Shown piece by piece: positions 40,445-48,190 of a stretch of 64,000 bases of DNA (positions are counted from its first letter, which is position 1; every line of letters starts with the position of its first letter). The position numbers were made by a program, and so were the translations under genes. The DNA comes from Nocardia puris (GTDB lineage Bacteria > Actinomycetota > Actinomycetes > Mycobacteriales > Mycobacteriaceae): contig NZ_QNRE01000001.1 in assembly GCF_003315035.1 (NCBI RefSeq), forward strand, positions 1,027,224 through 1,091,223, written 5' to 3'. Below the pieces are notes generated by a model. The model was not told the origin of the DNA and did no database searches. It saw only the letters and a program-made list of their open reading frames with translations.

Positions 40445-40863
40445 AATCGGTCAAGCGCGCGAATCCGGCACTACCCGCTCGCACCCGGCGGGCATCTCGA
40501 GCTACCGAACGAGCCGCGAAGGGACCTCGACGCCCGACCGGCGGTGATGTTTACGGCGTCGCCCGGCGTCCTCCGCTACCGGGTCCAGCGAGTCGTCTCC
40601 CCCGCACAACGATCGACGTCGCCGGGCCATCGGGCACACACGGATCCAGCACATCGGCCAGGGCCGCATCCGGAGCTGCGGTGCCGTCCGCCCACGGTCT
40701 GCGAGGTGGACAGATGGAAACCGCCGCGCCCCTGAGCATCCGGGGCGCGGCGGTTCCGTTTCCAGTCAGAAGATTGCTTCGTCGGCGTGCGTGACCAGTT
40801 GCCAGCCGATCATTGATCCGGGCGGGGGATCTCCCGCGACCGGCCCGCCGGCCGTCGGCGCAC
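40445..40863. other. Intergenic region of about 420 bases, no gene recognised
   Basis: It separates the MarR promoter from the 3' end of the SnoaL-like gene. No frame has supportable coding content. The only clear structure is the hairpin at 40720-40754. Confidence 0.45.
40720..40754 (-). terminator. Strong GC hairpin downstream of the SnoaL-like gene
   Basis: ACCGCCGCGCCCC (40720-40732) pairs perfectly with 40742-40754 around a 9-base loop. It lies about 110 bp beyond the SnoaL-like stop. A terminator is the likely role. Confidence 0.6.
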
Positions 40864-41280
40864 TCAGACCGAGGCAGTGCCCTCGATCGCTTCGCGGGCC
40901 TCTTGCTGGATCCGTGGAAACTGCTCGGCCATGCGCGCGGCCAGCGCCTTGGCCGCCGAGAGCGGGCGGACCATCACCGTGAACTCGTCGATGCGACCGT
41001 CGGCGTCCATGTGCAGGAAGTCGCAGCCCGTCAGCTGCAATCCGTCGACGGTGGCCTCGAACCGCAGCGCGTGGTCGCGTCCCTCTGCGCCGGCGAGCTC
41101 ACCGACGTAGCGGAAGTCTTCGAACACGCGCAGCACCGCGCGCAGGATCGCCGCGGTCACCGGCTTGCCCTCGTACGGCGCGAAGGCCACGGGGCTGGTG
41201 AACACCACGTTCTCGGCGAGGAGTGCTTCCACGGCGTCGAGATCCCTCGACTCGATCGCGGTACGGAACGGATGGGACAC
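40864..41280 (-). CDS. SnoaL/NTF2-like domain protein
   Basis: This 138-residue protein has an NTF2-like cone fold: an N-terminal helix F-R-T-A-I-E-S-R-D-L-D-A-V-E-A-L-L-A, then V-V-F-T-S-P-V-A-F-A-P-Y-E-G near residue 25, H-A-L-R-F-E-A-T-V-D-G near residue 68, a D-A-D-G-R-I-D-E-F-T-V-M-V-R-P strand pair near residue 92, and a C-terminal helix. Members range from enzymes to small-molecule carriers; the role is unknown. The GTG at 41280 has an AGGAGG site 6 bp upstream. It is divergent from a PadR-type regulator 119 bp away, which probably controls it. Confidence 0.85.
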   Translation of the reverse strand: MSHPFRTAIESRDLDAVEALLAENVVFTSPVAFAPYEGKPVTAAILRAVLRVFEDFRYVGELAGAEGRDHALRFEATVDGLQLTGCDFLHMDADGRIDEFTVMVRPLSAAKALAARMAEQFPRIQQEAREAIEGTASV

Positions 41281-41297
41281 GCCGACCTCCTAGGCAA

Positions 41298-41310
41298 ATT
41301 ATTGAGTAAT
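41298..41310. promoter_or_regulatory. AT-rich inverted repeat between the SnoaL-like and PadR genes
   Basis: ATTA-TTGAG-TAAT sits 17 bp upstream of the SnoaL-like GTG. A related AT-rich stretch, GAATAATCGAAATACTG, lies near the PadR start. These are the only AT-rich elements in the 119-bp divergent region and are fair PadR operator candidates. Confidence 0.45.
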
Positions 41311-41399
41311 GGTTGGCAGGCTAGCGCTGTTCCGGTGCGGCAGTCCAGTGACGCGACACTTCGGGAGTTGAATAATCGAAATACTGTTAGGGTGACCGG

Positions 41400-41984
41400 A
41401 TGGCGTTACGGGATGCGGTGCTGGCCGCGTTGATGGACGGCGAGGCCTCCGGCTACGACCTGGCCAAGGCGTTCGACGCGTCGGTGGCGAACTACTGGAT
41501 GGCGACGCCGCAACAGCTCTACAAGGAGCTCGAGCGGATGACCGCCGACGGCCTGATCGAAGCTCGGGTCGTCGAGCAGGAGCGGCGCCCGAACAAGAAG
41601 CTGCACTCGATCAGCGACACCGGCCGCCAGGTCCTGCGCGACTTTATCGCCGACGCCACCAAACCCGCCGCCATCCGCGACGACATGCTGGTCAAAGTGC
41701 AGGGCATGGAGACCGGCGACAGCGAAGCCGTCGAGGCCGTGCTGGTCGAACGCATGGGCTGGGCGCGCGCCAAACTCGCCCGCTACGAACGCCGGCGCAC
41801 CCGCCTGCTCGCAGGCCGCAGCGAGCAGGCCTACCTGACCGAATCCGACCGCATCGGCCCCTACCTGACCCTCCTGCGCGGAATCGCCTTCGAGCAGGAG
41901 AACATTCGCTGGGCCGAGTTCGCACTGGGGGTTATCCGGAGACGCCGCGAGGCAACGGACGAGGCACCCGTCAGCCAGAGCTGA
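41400..41984 (+). CDS. PadR-family transcriptional regulator
   Basis: This 194-residue PadR protein has a DNA-binding domain of A-L-R-D-A-V-L-A-A-L-M-D-G-E-A-S-G-Y-D-L-A-K-A-F-D, T-P-Q-Q-L-Y-K-E-L-E-R-M and the wing K-K-L-H-S-I-S-D-T-G. The C-terminal helical domain (Vir_act_alpha_C-like) carries W-A-R-A-K-L-A-R-Y-E-R-R-R and T-L-L-R-G-I-A-F-E. The ATG lacks a ribosome site; TAGGGT (41388-41393) ends six bases before it, the leaderless geometry. It is divergent from the SnoaL-like gene, its likely target. Confidence 0.9.
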   Translation: MALRDAVLAALMDGEASGYDLAKAFDASVANYWMATPQQLYKELERMTADGLIEARVVEQERRPNKKLHSISDTGRQVLRDFIADATKPAAIRDDMLVKVQGMETGDSEAVEAVLVERMGWARAKLARYERRRTRLLAGRSEQAYLTESDRIGPYLTLLRGIAFEQENIRWAEFALGVIRRRREATDEAPVSQS

Positions 41985-42062
41985 AACCGACTGCGCCCGA
42001 CATATCCTGCCGTTCCGCCATCAACCTCCGACCGGAGCGCGCACACGGGGACCAAACCAAAA

Positions 42063-42111
42063 TGCTCGCCAAACCTGTTGCCACACAACGCAACAACAGA
42101 TCTGGCGAGCA
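42063..42111. other. Long two-part hairpin of unknown role
   Basis: Arms TGCTCGCCA/TGGCGAGCA (9 bp) and, inside a symmetric 3x3 internal loop, CTGTTG/CAACAG (6 bp) form an extended stem with a 13-base loop. It lies 78 bp after the PadR stop and 115 bp beyond the etfA stop. Direct 11-bp copies of GACCAAACCAA (42050-42060, 42169-42179) flank it. It could be a bidirectional terminator or a small structured RNA. Confidence 0.5.
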
Positions 42112-42225
42112 CATGGGTAACTCACCGGGAACGGGCTGACCCGACCACCTCCCCCACCGGAGACGGCAGACCAAACCAACCCGAACCCTCACCCAGCCGC
42201 CTTGAACGCGGAGAGGCGGGGGAGC

Positions 42226-43182
42226 TCAGCCCTTGTGGGCCTTGACCGCTTCGGTGAGCTGCGGGGTGACGTTGAACAGGTCGCCCACGATGCCGTAGTC
42301 GGCGATCTCGAAGATCGGCGCCTCTTCGTCCTTGTTGACCGCGACGATGGTCTTCGAGGTCTGCATGCCCGCGCGGTGCTGGATGGCGCCGGAGATGCCG
42401 AGGGCGATGTAGAGCTGCGGGGAGACCGTCTTGCCGGTCTGGCCGACCTGGAACTGGCCCGGGTAGTAGCCGGAGTCGACGGCGGCGCGGGAGGCGCCGA
42501 CGGCCGCGCCGAGGGAGTCGGCGAGGGCCTCGACGACCGCGAAGTTGTCGGCCGAGCCGACACCGCGACCACCGGAGACGACGATGGCCGCCTCGGTGAG
42601 CTCCGGACGGTCGCCGCCGACGATGGGCTCGCGCGCGGTGACCTTGACGACGCCCTCTTCCTGGACGGGGACCTCGACGGTCACCTTCTCGCCGGCACCG
42701 GCCTGTGCCACGGCCTCGACCGCGCCGGGGCGCAGCGAGATGACCGGCACGTCGCCGGTGGCCTTGGCGTCGACGGTGAAGGCGCCACCGAAGATGGAGT
42801 GCACGGCGGTGCCGTCCTCGCCGACGCCGATGACGTCGACCAGCAGGCCGGAGCCGATGCGGGCGGCGAGGCGGCCCGACACCTCCTTGCCCTCGGCCGA
42901 GGCGGGCACGATGACGGCGGCCGGGGAGACCGACTCGACCAGGCCGGCGAGCACGTCGACCTTGGGGGTGACGAGGAAGTTCTCGACATCGTCGGACTCG
43001 GCGATGTAGATCTTCTCGGCGCCGGCGGCGGCCAGGGCGTCGGCCAGCTTCTCGCCGGTGCCCGCGGTGCCGAGCACGACGGCGGCGGGGGTGCCCAGCG
43101 CGCGGGCGGCGGTGATCAGTTCGGTGCTGACCTTCTTGAGCGCACCGTCGGCGTGCTCGACGAGCACGAGTACTTCAGCCAT
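42226..43182 (-). CDS. etfA: Electron transfer flavoprotein alpha subunit
   Basis: This 318-residue ETF alpha subunit (FixB) has N-terminal [13 protein letters not shown] and a middle domain with G-L-L-V-D-V-I-G-V near residue 113. The FAD-binding C-terminal signature is [13 protein letters not shown] near residue 256, then [17 protein letters not shown]. With the beta subunit it carries electrons from acyl-CoA dehydrogenases to the respiratory chain. It lies 92 bp downstream of etfB in one operon. In M. tuberculosis the OlsB-like and PlsC-like genes follow directly (recalled); here they are 7 kb away. Confidence 0.95.
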   Translation of the reverse strand: MAEVLVLVEHADGALKKVSTELITAARALGTPAAVVLGTAGTGEKLADALAAAGAEKIYIAESDDVENFLVTPKVDVLAGLVESVSPAAVIVPASAEGKEVSGRLAARIGSGLLVDVIGVGEDGTAVHSIFGGAFTVDAKATGDVPVISLRPGAVEAVAQAGAGEKVTVEVPVQEEGVVKVTAREPIVGGDRPELTEAAIVVSGGRGVGSADNFAVVEALADSLGAAVGASRAAVDSGYYPGQFQVGQTGKTVSPQLYIALGISGAIQHRAGMQTSKTIVAVNKDEEAPIFEIADYGIVGDLFNVTPQLTEAVKAHKG

Positions 43183-43274
43183 GTGTGTTCTCTCCTAACA
43201 AGTCTCGGATCGGGCTCATCCCGCGCGCGCCGGGAGCGCTCGGGGAGCCACCGATACGGTTCGGCGTCGCCGGA

Positions 43275-44060
43275 TCAGATGATCTTCTGGCCGATCAGGT
43301 ACTGGGCGATCTGGTTGCCGCCCTCGCCCTCGTCGGCGATCTTCTCGCCCGCGGTGCGCGGCGGCTTCGGGGTGGACGCCGTGACGGCGGTGCCCGCGTT
43401 GGCGACACCGACGGTCGACGGGTCGACGCCGAGGTCCTCGAGGGTGAAGACCTGAACTTCCTTCTTCTTGGCGGCCATGATGCCCTTGAAGGAGGGGAAG
43501 CGCGGCTCGTTGATCTTCTCGTTGACCGAGACGATGGCCGGGAGGGTGGCCTCGAGCTTGAAGACGCCCTCGTCGGTCTCGCGCTCGCCGGTGATCTTCT
43601 CGCCGTCGACGGTGAGCTTGCGCAGGTGGGTGAGCTGCGGCAGGCCCAGGTACTCGGCGATGATGGCGGGCACGGCGCCGGCGCGGCCGTCGGTGGACTC
43701 GTTGCCCGCGATGACGAGCTCGACGCCCTCGACCTGGCCCAGCGCGCTGGCCAGGATCCACGCGGTCTGCACCGCGTCGGAGCCGTGGATGGCCGGGTCG
43801 TTGATGTGGATGGCCTTGTCGGCGCCCATGGACAGCGCCTTGCGGATGGCCTCGGTCGCGCGGTCCGGGCCGGCGGCCAGCACGGTGACCTCGCCGCCCT
43901 GGGCTTCCTTGATCAGCAGCGCTTCCTCGACGGCGCGCTCGTTGATCTCGTCGAGGACGGCGTCGGCGGCCTCGCGGTCCAGGGTGAAGTCACCGTCGGT
44001 CAGCTTGCGCTCGGACCAGGTGTCGGGAACCTGCTTGATGAGTACGACGATGTTCGGCAT
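43275..44060 (-). CDS. etfB: Electron transfer flavoprotein beta subunit
   Basis: This 261-residue ETF beta subunit (FixA) has M-P-N-I-V-V-L-I-K-Q-V-P-D-T at the start, D-R-E-A-A-D-A-V-L-D-E-I-N-E-R-A-V-E near residue 28 and V-L-A-A-G-P near residue 57. The signature region is V-E-L-V-I-A-G-N-E-S-T-D-G-R-A-G near residue 111, and Y-L-G-L-P-Q-L-T follows near residue 135. It binds AMP and, with EtfA, FAD. A 7-6-7 inverted repeat about 100 bp upstream, shared with the divergent methyltransferase gene, is a likely regulatory site. Confidence 0.95.
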   Translation of the reverse strand: MPNIVVLIKQVPDTWSERKLTDGDFTLDREAADAVLDEINERAVEEALLIKEAQGGEVTVLAAGPDRATEAIRKALSMGADKAIHINDPAIHGSDAVQTAWILASALGQVEGVELVIAGNESTDGRAGAVPAIIAEYLGLPQLTHLRKLTVDGEKITGERETDEGVFKLEATLPAIVSVNEKINEPRFPSFKGIMAAKKKEVQVFTLEDLGVDPSTVGVANAGTAVTASTPKPPRTAGEKIADEGEGGNQIAQYLIGQKII

Positions 44061-44162
44061 CGGTCTTCGTCGACCTCCTGTTCTGGGGGCGTATGTCTGG
44101 CGGTCGCACGAACTGGGCCGTACGTCCTTTGAGTAGCTCAGGGCGGAACACTACCCCATCCC

Positions 44163-44182
44163 AAGTTACTCGTGGGTAACTT
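44163..44182. promoter_or_regulatory. Inverted repeat between etfB and the methylglucan-type cluster
   Basis: AAGTTAC-TCGTGG-GTAACTT is a perfect 7-6-7 repeat, 103 bp from the etfB start and 68 bp from the methyltransferase start. It probably serves one or both divergent promoters; the regulator is not known. Confidence 0.65.
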
Positions 44183-44249
44183 AGTCCGGCAACCCCGCAA
44201 CACAGGTCCGGGCGTTATCGTGCGCGGACCTTTCAGTAACGTCGGCATG

Positions 44250-45056
44250 ATGAGCGAGGCTGTGATCCCTGCCGCAGTGGAAGACCCGAATGTCACAATC
44301 ACGGGCGCGAGCGGCGTCGAACCGCTGCCGCTGACCGGCGAGCGCACGGTGCCCGGCATCGCCGAGGAGAACTACTGGTTCCGCCGCCACGAGATCGTCT
44401 ACGCGCGCTTGCTGGAGCGTTGCGCGGGCCGCGTGGTACTGGAGGCGGGCTCCGGCGAAGGCTACGGCGCGGACATGATCGCGGGCGTCGCCACGAAGGT
44501 GATCGGCGTCGACTACGACGCGAGCGCGGTGGCGCACGTGCGGGCGCGCTACCCGCGCGTGGAGATGATCCAGGGCAACCTGGCCGCGCTGCCGCTGGAC
44601 GACGCCGCGGTCGACGTGGTGGTGAATTTCCAAGTGATCGAACACCTTTGGGATCAGGCGCAGTTCCTGCGCGAATGCCTGCGGGTGCTGCGCCCCGGCG
44701 GCGAGCTGCTCATCAGCACACCGAACCGGATCACCTTCTCCCCCGGCCGCGACACCCCGCTCAACCCGTTCCACACCCGCGAGCTCAACGCGGCGGAGCT
44801 CACCGAGCTGCTGGTGGAGGCCGGTTTCGAGGTGGCCGAGATGACCGGCGTGCACCACGGCGCCGCACTGAAAGCGTTGGACGCCAAGCACGGCGGCTCC
44901 TTCATCGACGCCCAGATCGAGCGCGCGCTGGCCGGTGAGCCGTGGCCCGCCGAGCTGACGGCCGACGTGGCCGCGGTGTCGATCGACGATTTCGACCTGA
45001 TCGCCGCGGACATCGACGCGAGCCTGGATCTCGTGGCGATCGCGGTGAAGCCTTGA
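44250..45056 (+). CDS. SAM-dependent methyltransferase of the polymethylated-glucan type cluster
   Basis: This class I methyltransferase has about 268 residues. Motif I V-L-E-A-G-S-G-E-G-Y-G is near residue 67, motif II acidic residue in V-I-G-V-D-Y-D near residue 86, and V-V-N-F-Q-V-I-E-H-L-W near residue 125, with R-V-L-R-P-G-G-E-L near residue 146. By gene order and family (recalled Rv3030), it is a candidate for sugar O-methylation in methylglucose lipopolysaccharide assembly. ATG 44250 is taken over the adjacent ATG 44247; a TAACGT hexamer seven bases upstream and no ribosome site suggest a leaderless start. Its TGA overlaps the TTG of the GH57 gene. Confidence 0.88.
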   Translation: MSEAVIPAAVEDPNVTITGASGVEPLPLTGERTVPGIAEENYWFRRHEIVYARLLERCAGRVVLEAGSGEGYGADMIAGVATKVIGVDYDASAVAHVRARYPRVEMIQGNLAALPLDDAAVDVVVNFQVIEHLWDQAQFLRECLRVLRPGGELLISTPNRITFSPGRDTPLNPFHTRELNAAELTELLVEAGFEVAEMTGVHHGAALKALDAKHGGSFIDAQIERALAGEPWPAELTADVAAVSIDDFDLIAADIDASLDLVAIAVKP

Positions 45057-46609
45057 GCGGTAACGCGGTTCCGGGCCAGTTCACGCTGGTCCTGCATTCC
45101 CATCTGCCCTGGCTGGCCAATCACGGCCGCTGGCCGGTGGGTGAGGAATGGCTCTACCAATCCTGGGCCGCCACTTACCTGCCCGTCGTGGAGGTGTTGA
45201 GAACCCTTGCGGCCGAAGGTCGTTCGCATCTGCTGAGCCTGGGCATCACGCCGGTACTCGCGGCGCAGCTGGACGATCCGCACTGCCTGGCGGGCATGCA
45301 CCACTGGCTCGGCAACTGGCAGTTGCGCGCCGACGAGGCCGCGCTGGCGGGCAACGTGGCGCTCGGCAGGCACGAACACCGGCTCGCGGCGGCGGCGCTC
45401 ACCGAGTTCGAGACGAACTGGCGTCACGGCGCCGCACCAGTCTGGCGCGCGCTCGCCGACGCGGAAACCATCGAGTTGCTGGGCGGCCCGCTGGCGCACC
45501 CGTTCCAGCCGCTGCTGGACCCGCGCCTGCGCATGTTCCAGCTCACCGAAGGGCTCGCCGACGCGCGCCTGCGCTGGGGCGCCACCCCCACCGGCATCTG
45601 GGCGCCCGAGTGCGGTTTCACGCCCGGTATGGAGACGGAGTACGCCGCCGCCGGTGTGACTCATTTCATGGTCGACGGCCCCGCGCTGCGCGGCGACAGC
45701 AGCCTCGGGCGGCCGGTGCGCGACTCCGACGTGGTGGCGTTCGGGCGCGACCTCCAGGTGAGCTACCGCGTCTGGTCGCCGAAATCGGGCTATCCCGGCC
45801 ACGCCGCCTACCGTGATTTTCATCACTACGATCACGCGACGGGTCTCAAACCCGCGCGCGTCACCGGCAAGACGGTGGCGGGCCCGGACAAGGCGCCCTA
45901 CGACCCCGAACTCGCCGCCGCGGCCGTCGAACGCGACGTCGAGGACTTCGTCCGCACCGTCCGCGAACGGCTCGTCGCCGAGTCCGAGCGCATCGGCAGG
46001 CCCGCCCTCGTGGTGGCCGCGTTCGACACCGAACTGTTCGGCCATTGGTGGCATGAGGGGCCGCAGTGGCTGGCCCAGGTGCTGCGCGCGCTGCCCGAGG
46101 CGGGCGTCACCGTGGGCACTCTCGCCGACGCCAGAGACCGCGGTTACGTCGGCGAACCGGTCCCGCTGGCCGATTCCTCGTGGGGCTCGGGCAAGGACTG
46201 GCGCGTCTGGGCCGGTGAGCAGGTGCGCGATCTGGTCGAGCTCAACGACGACATCGTGCGCCTCGCGCTGGACACCCTGGACAAGGCCCGCGCCGCCGAG
46301 GGCGGCGCGCCCGCGCTGCGCGATCCGGTGGCCGACCAGTTGCTGCGCGAGGCGATCCTGACCGTCTCCAGCGACTGGGCGTTCATGGTCAGCAAGGACT
46401 CCGCCGCGGGGTACGCGCGGGAGCGGGCGCACCGGCACGCGCACGCCGTGCGCGAGATCGCGGGCGCGCTGGGCGCGGGTCAGGTCGCGAAAGCACGGCG
46501 GTTGGCGGCAGGATGGAACGCGGCCGACGGTCTCTTCCCCGGAGTGGACGCGCGGCGCCTGCCGACCGCCGCGGGATGCGACGGCCCCGTCTCAGAAGGA
46601 CATGCATGA
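45053..46609 (+). CDS. GH57-family glucan branching enzyme-like protein
   Basis: This 518-residue protein has a (beta/alpha)7 GH57 catalytic domain: L-V-L-H-S-H-L-P-W near residue 11 holds the family H-x-H, the nucleophile Glu is in G-I-W-A-P-E-C-G-F near residue 184, and the acid/base Asp is in A-A-F-D-T-E-L-F-G-H-W-W near residue 323. A helical C-terminal domain with S-S-D-W-A-F-M-V-S near residue 444 is typical of GH57 branching enzymes. Recalled relatives (Rv3031) act as alpha-1,6 branching enzymes for methylglucose lipopolysaccharide or glycogen-like glucans. The TTG start overlaps the preceding stop, so translation is coupled; no separate ribosome site is visible. The gene's stop overlaps the GT4 start by ATGA. 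Confidence 0.92.
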   Translation: MSGNAVPGQFTLVLHSHLPWLANHGRWPVGEEWLYQSWAATYLPVVEVLRTLAAEGRSHLLSLGITPVLAAQLDDPHCLAGMHHWLGNWQLRADEAALAGNVALGRHEHRLAAAALTEFETNWRHGAAPVWRALADAETIELLGGPLAHPFQPLLDPRLRMFQLTEGLADARLRWGATPTGIWAPECGFTPGMETEYAAAGVTHFMVDGPALRGDSSLGRPVRDSDVVAFGRDLQVSYRVWSPKSGYPGHAAYRDFHHYDHATGLKPARVTGKTVAGPDKAPYDPELAAAAVERDVEDFVRTVRERLVAESERIGRPALVVAAFDTELFGHWWHEGPQWLAQVLRALPEAGVTVGTLADARDRGYVGEPVPLADSSWGSGKDWRVWAGEQVRDLVELNDDIVRLALDTLDKARAAEGGAPALRDPVADQLLREAILTVSSDWAFMVSKDSAAGYARERAHRHAHAVREIAGALGAGQVAKARRLAAGWNAADGLFPGVDARRLPTAAGCDGPVSEGHA

Positions 46610-47868
46610 AAATCTTGATGGTGTCGTGGGAGTACCCACCCGTCGTGGTGGGCGGGCTCGGCAGGCATGTGCACCACCTGGCCACCGAGCTGGCGGCGGC
46701 GGGCCACGAGGTGGTCGTGCTGTCGCGGCGTCCCTCCGGCACCGACTCGGCCTCCCACCCCACGCATTCGTTCATCGAGGACGGCGTGCTGGTGGTGGCG
46801 GTGGCCGAGGATCCGCCGGTGTTCGATTTCGGCGAGGACATGCTGGCCTGGACCCTGGCCATGGGCCACGCGATGGTGCGCGCGGGCGTGGCGCTGGGCA
46901 AGCCCGGCATCGGCGACGGCTGGACCCCCGATGTGGTGCACGCGCACGATTGGCTGGTCGCGCATCCGGGGATCGCGCTGGCGGAGTACTACGACGTGCC
47001 GCTGGTGTCGACCATCCACGCCACCGAGGCGGGGCGGCACAGCGGGTGGGTCGCGGGCAAGGTCAACAAGCAGGTGCACTCGGTGGAGTGGTGGCTGGCC
47101 AACGAGTCCGACGCGCTGATCACCTGTTCGTCGTCCATGCAGGACGAGGTGGAGCGGCTCTACGGCCCCGAGCGCGTGCCGATGACGGTCATCCGCAACG
47201 GGATCGACGTGGGCGCGTGGACCTTTCGCCCGCGCGCGCCGCGCACCGGCCCGCCGCGCCTGCTGTATGTGGGCAGGCTGGAGTACGAGAAGGGCGTGCA
47301 GGACGCGATCGCCGCGCTGCCGCGCATCCGCCGCGCGCACCCCGGCACCACGCTGACCGTCGCCGGCGTCGGCACCCAGTTCGAGTGGTTGCGCGAGCGG
47401 GCCCGGGTGCACCGGGTGGCGCGCGCGGTGAACTTCGCCGGGCAGCTCGGGCACGACGAACTGCTGGGCTGGTTGCACGGCGCCGACGCGATCGTGCTGC
47501 CGAGCCGGTACGAGCCGTTCGGGATCGTCGCGCTGGAGGCGGCCGCGGCGGGCACCCCGCTGATCACCTCGACCGCGGGCGGGCTCGGCGAGGCCGTGAT
47601 CGACGGCGTGACGGGCGCGTCGTTCGAACCCGCCGATGTGGACGGCTTGGTCGACGCGGTGCGCGCCACCCTCGACGACCCCGCCGCCGCCCAGGACCGC
47701 GCCTACGCGGCCCGCGAACGCCTCACCGCCGACTTCGCCTGGGACGTGGTCGCCGCCGAGACCGCGCATGTGTACTCCGCCGCCAAGCGCCGCGTCCGCA
47801 ATCCGCTGGGGCGGCCGACCATCGTGGAACGTCCACTGCCGGAACGGGATCCGAACAACCCGGTGTGA
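46606..47868 (+). CDS. GT4-family alpha-glucosyltransferase
   Basis: This 420-residue GT-B glycosyltransferase has a Gly-rich N-terminal loop W-E-Y-P-P-V-V-V-G-G-L-G-R-H-V near residue 7, V-V-H-A-H-D-W-L near residue 112, and the nucleotide-sugar domain with Y-V-G-R-L-E-Y-E-K-G near residue 222. The E-x7-E motif is in P-S-R-Y-E-P-F-G-I-V-A-L-E-A near residue 299. The recalled relative Rv3032 builds alpha-1,4 glucan chains for methylglucose lipopolysaccharide and glycogen. It is the third gene of an overlapping methyltransferase-GH57-GT4 operon and ends in a hairpin that begins inside its stop codon. Confidence 0.93.
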   Translation: MKILMVSWEYPPVVVGGLGRHVHHLATELAAAGHEVVVLSRRPSGTDSASHPTHSFIEDGVLVVAVAEDPPVFDFGEDMLAWTLAMGHAMVRAGVALGKPGIGDGWTPDVVHAHDWLVAHPGIALAEYYDVPLVSTIHATEAGRHSGWVAGKVNKQVHSVEWWLANESDALITCSSSMQDEVERLYGPERVPMTVIRNGIDVGAWTFRPRAPRTGPPRLLYVGRLEYEKGVQDAIAALPRIRRAHPGTTLTVAGVGTQFEWLRERARVHRVARAVNFAGQLGHDELLGWLHGADAIVLPSRYEPFGIVALEAAAAGTPLITSTAGGLGEAVIDGVTGASFEPADVDGLVDAVRATLDDPAAAQDRAYAARERLTADFAWDVVAAETAHVYSAAKRRVRNPLGRPTIVERPLPERDPNNPV

Positions 47869-47887
47869 ACGGCGGCGTCCGCCGTTC
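47867..47887 (+). terminator. Hairpin terminator of the glucan operon
   Basis: GAACGGCGG (47867-47875) and its exact complement (47879-47887) enclose a 3-base loop. The stem starts within the TGA of the GT4 gene. Confidence 0.8.
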
Positions 47888-48190
47888 CTCACGGATGCCG
47901 CTCACCGGCACCGAACCTCCGGCGACTCGACGTCGACGCCTCCCACCTGGGCATGCGCAGGCTCACACCTCGAGGCGGGCGAATCCGCCACCGACGTGGA
48001 CGATCTCGACATCCCCGCCTGATCACCCGGGCTTGGCGCGACCGCTCCGAGCGCGCTGTCCGGTCGGCGAACGACGCACGCGCCGACCGGTTTCCGGGCC
48101 GGTGCCCTCGGCAGACAACACTCGGCGTCGCGAGCATCTGATCGACCACGCCGGTGACCGTCCGCGATCGGGACGCAACCCCCTCACCGC
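47888..48190. other. Convergent intergenic region, no gene recognised
   Basis: About 300 bases lie between the GT4 terminator and the 3' end of the PQQ-propeller gene. No frame is convincing as coding, and I see no further clear hairpin. Confidence 0.4.

Noticed and set aside
40402..40794. Plus-strand frame of 130 codons in the gap after the MarR gene
   Set aside because: No ribosome site, no domain and atypical composition; it begins inside the MarR operator repeats.
42050..42179. Miniature inverted-repeat transposable element
   Set aside because: The flanking repeats are direct, not terminal inverted repeats, and no second copy is visible in the window. It is kept only as an unexplained hairpin.
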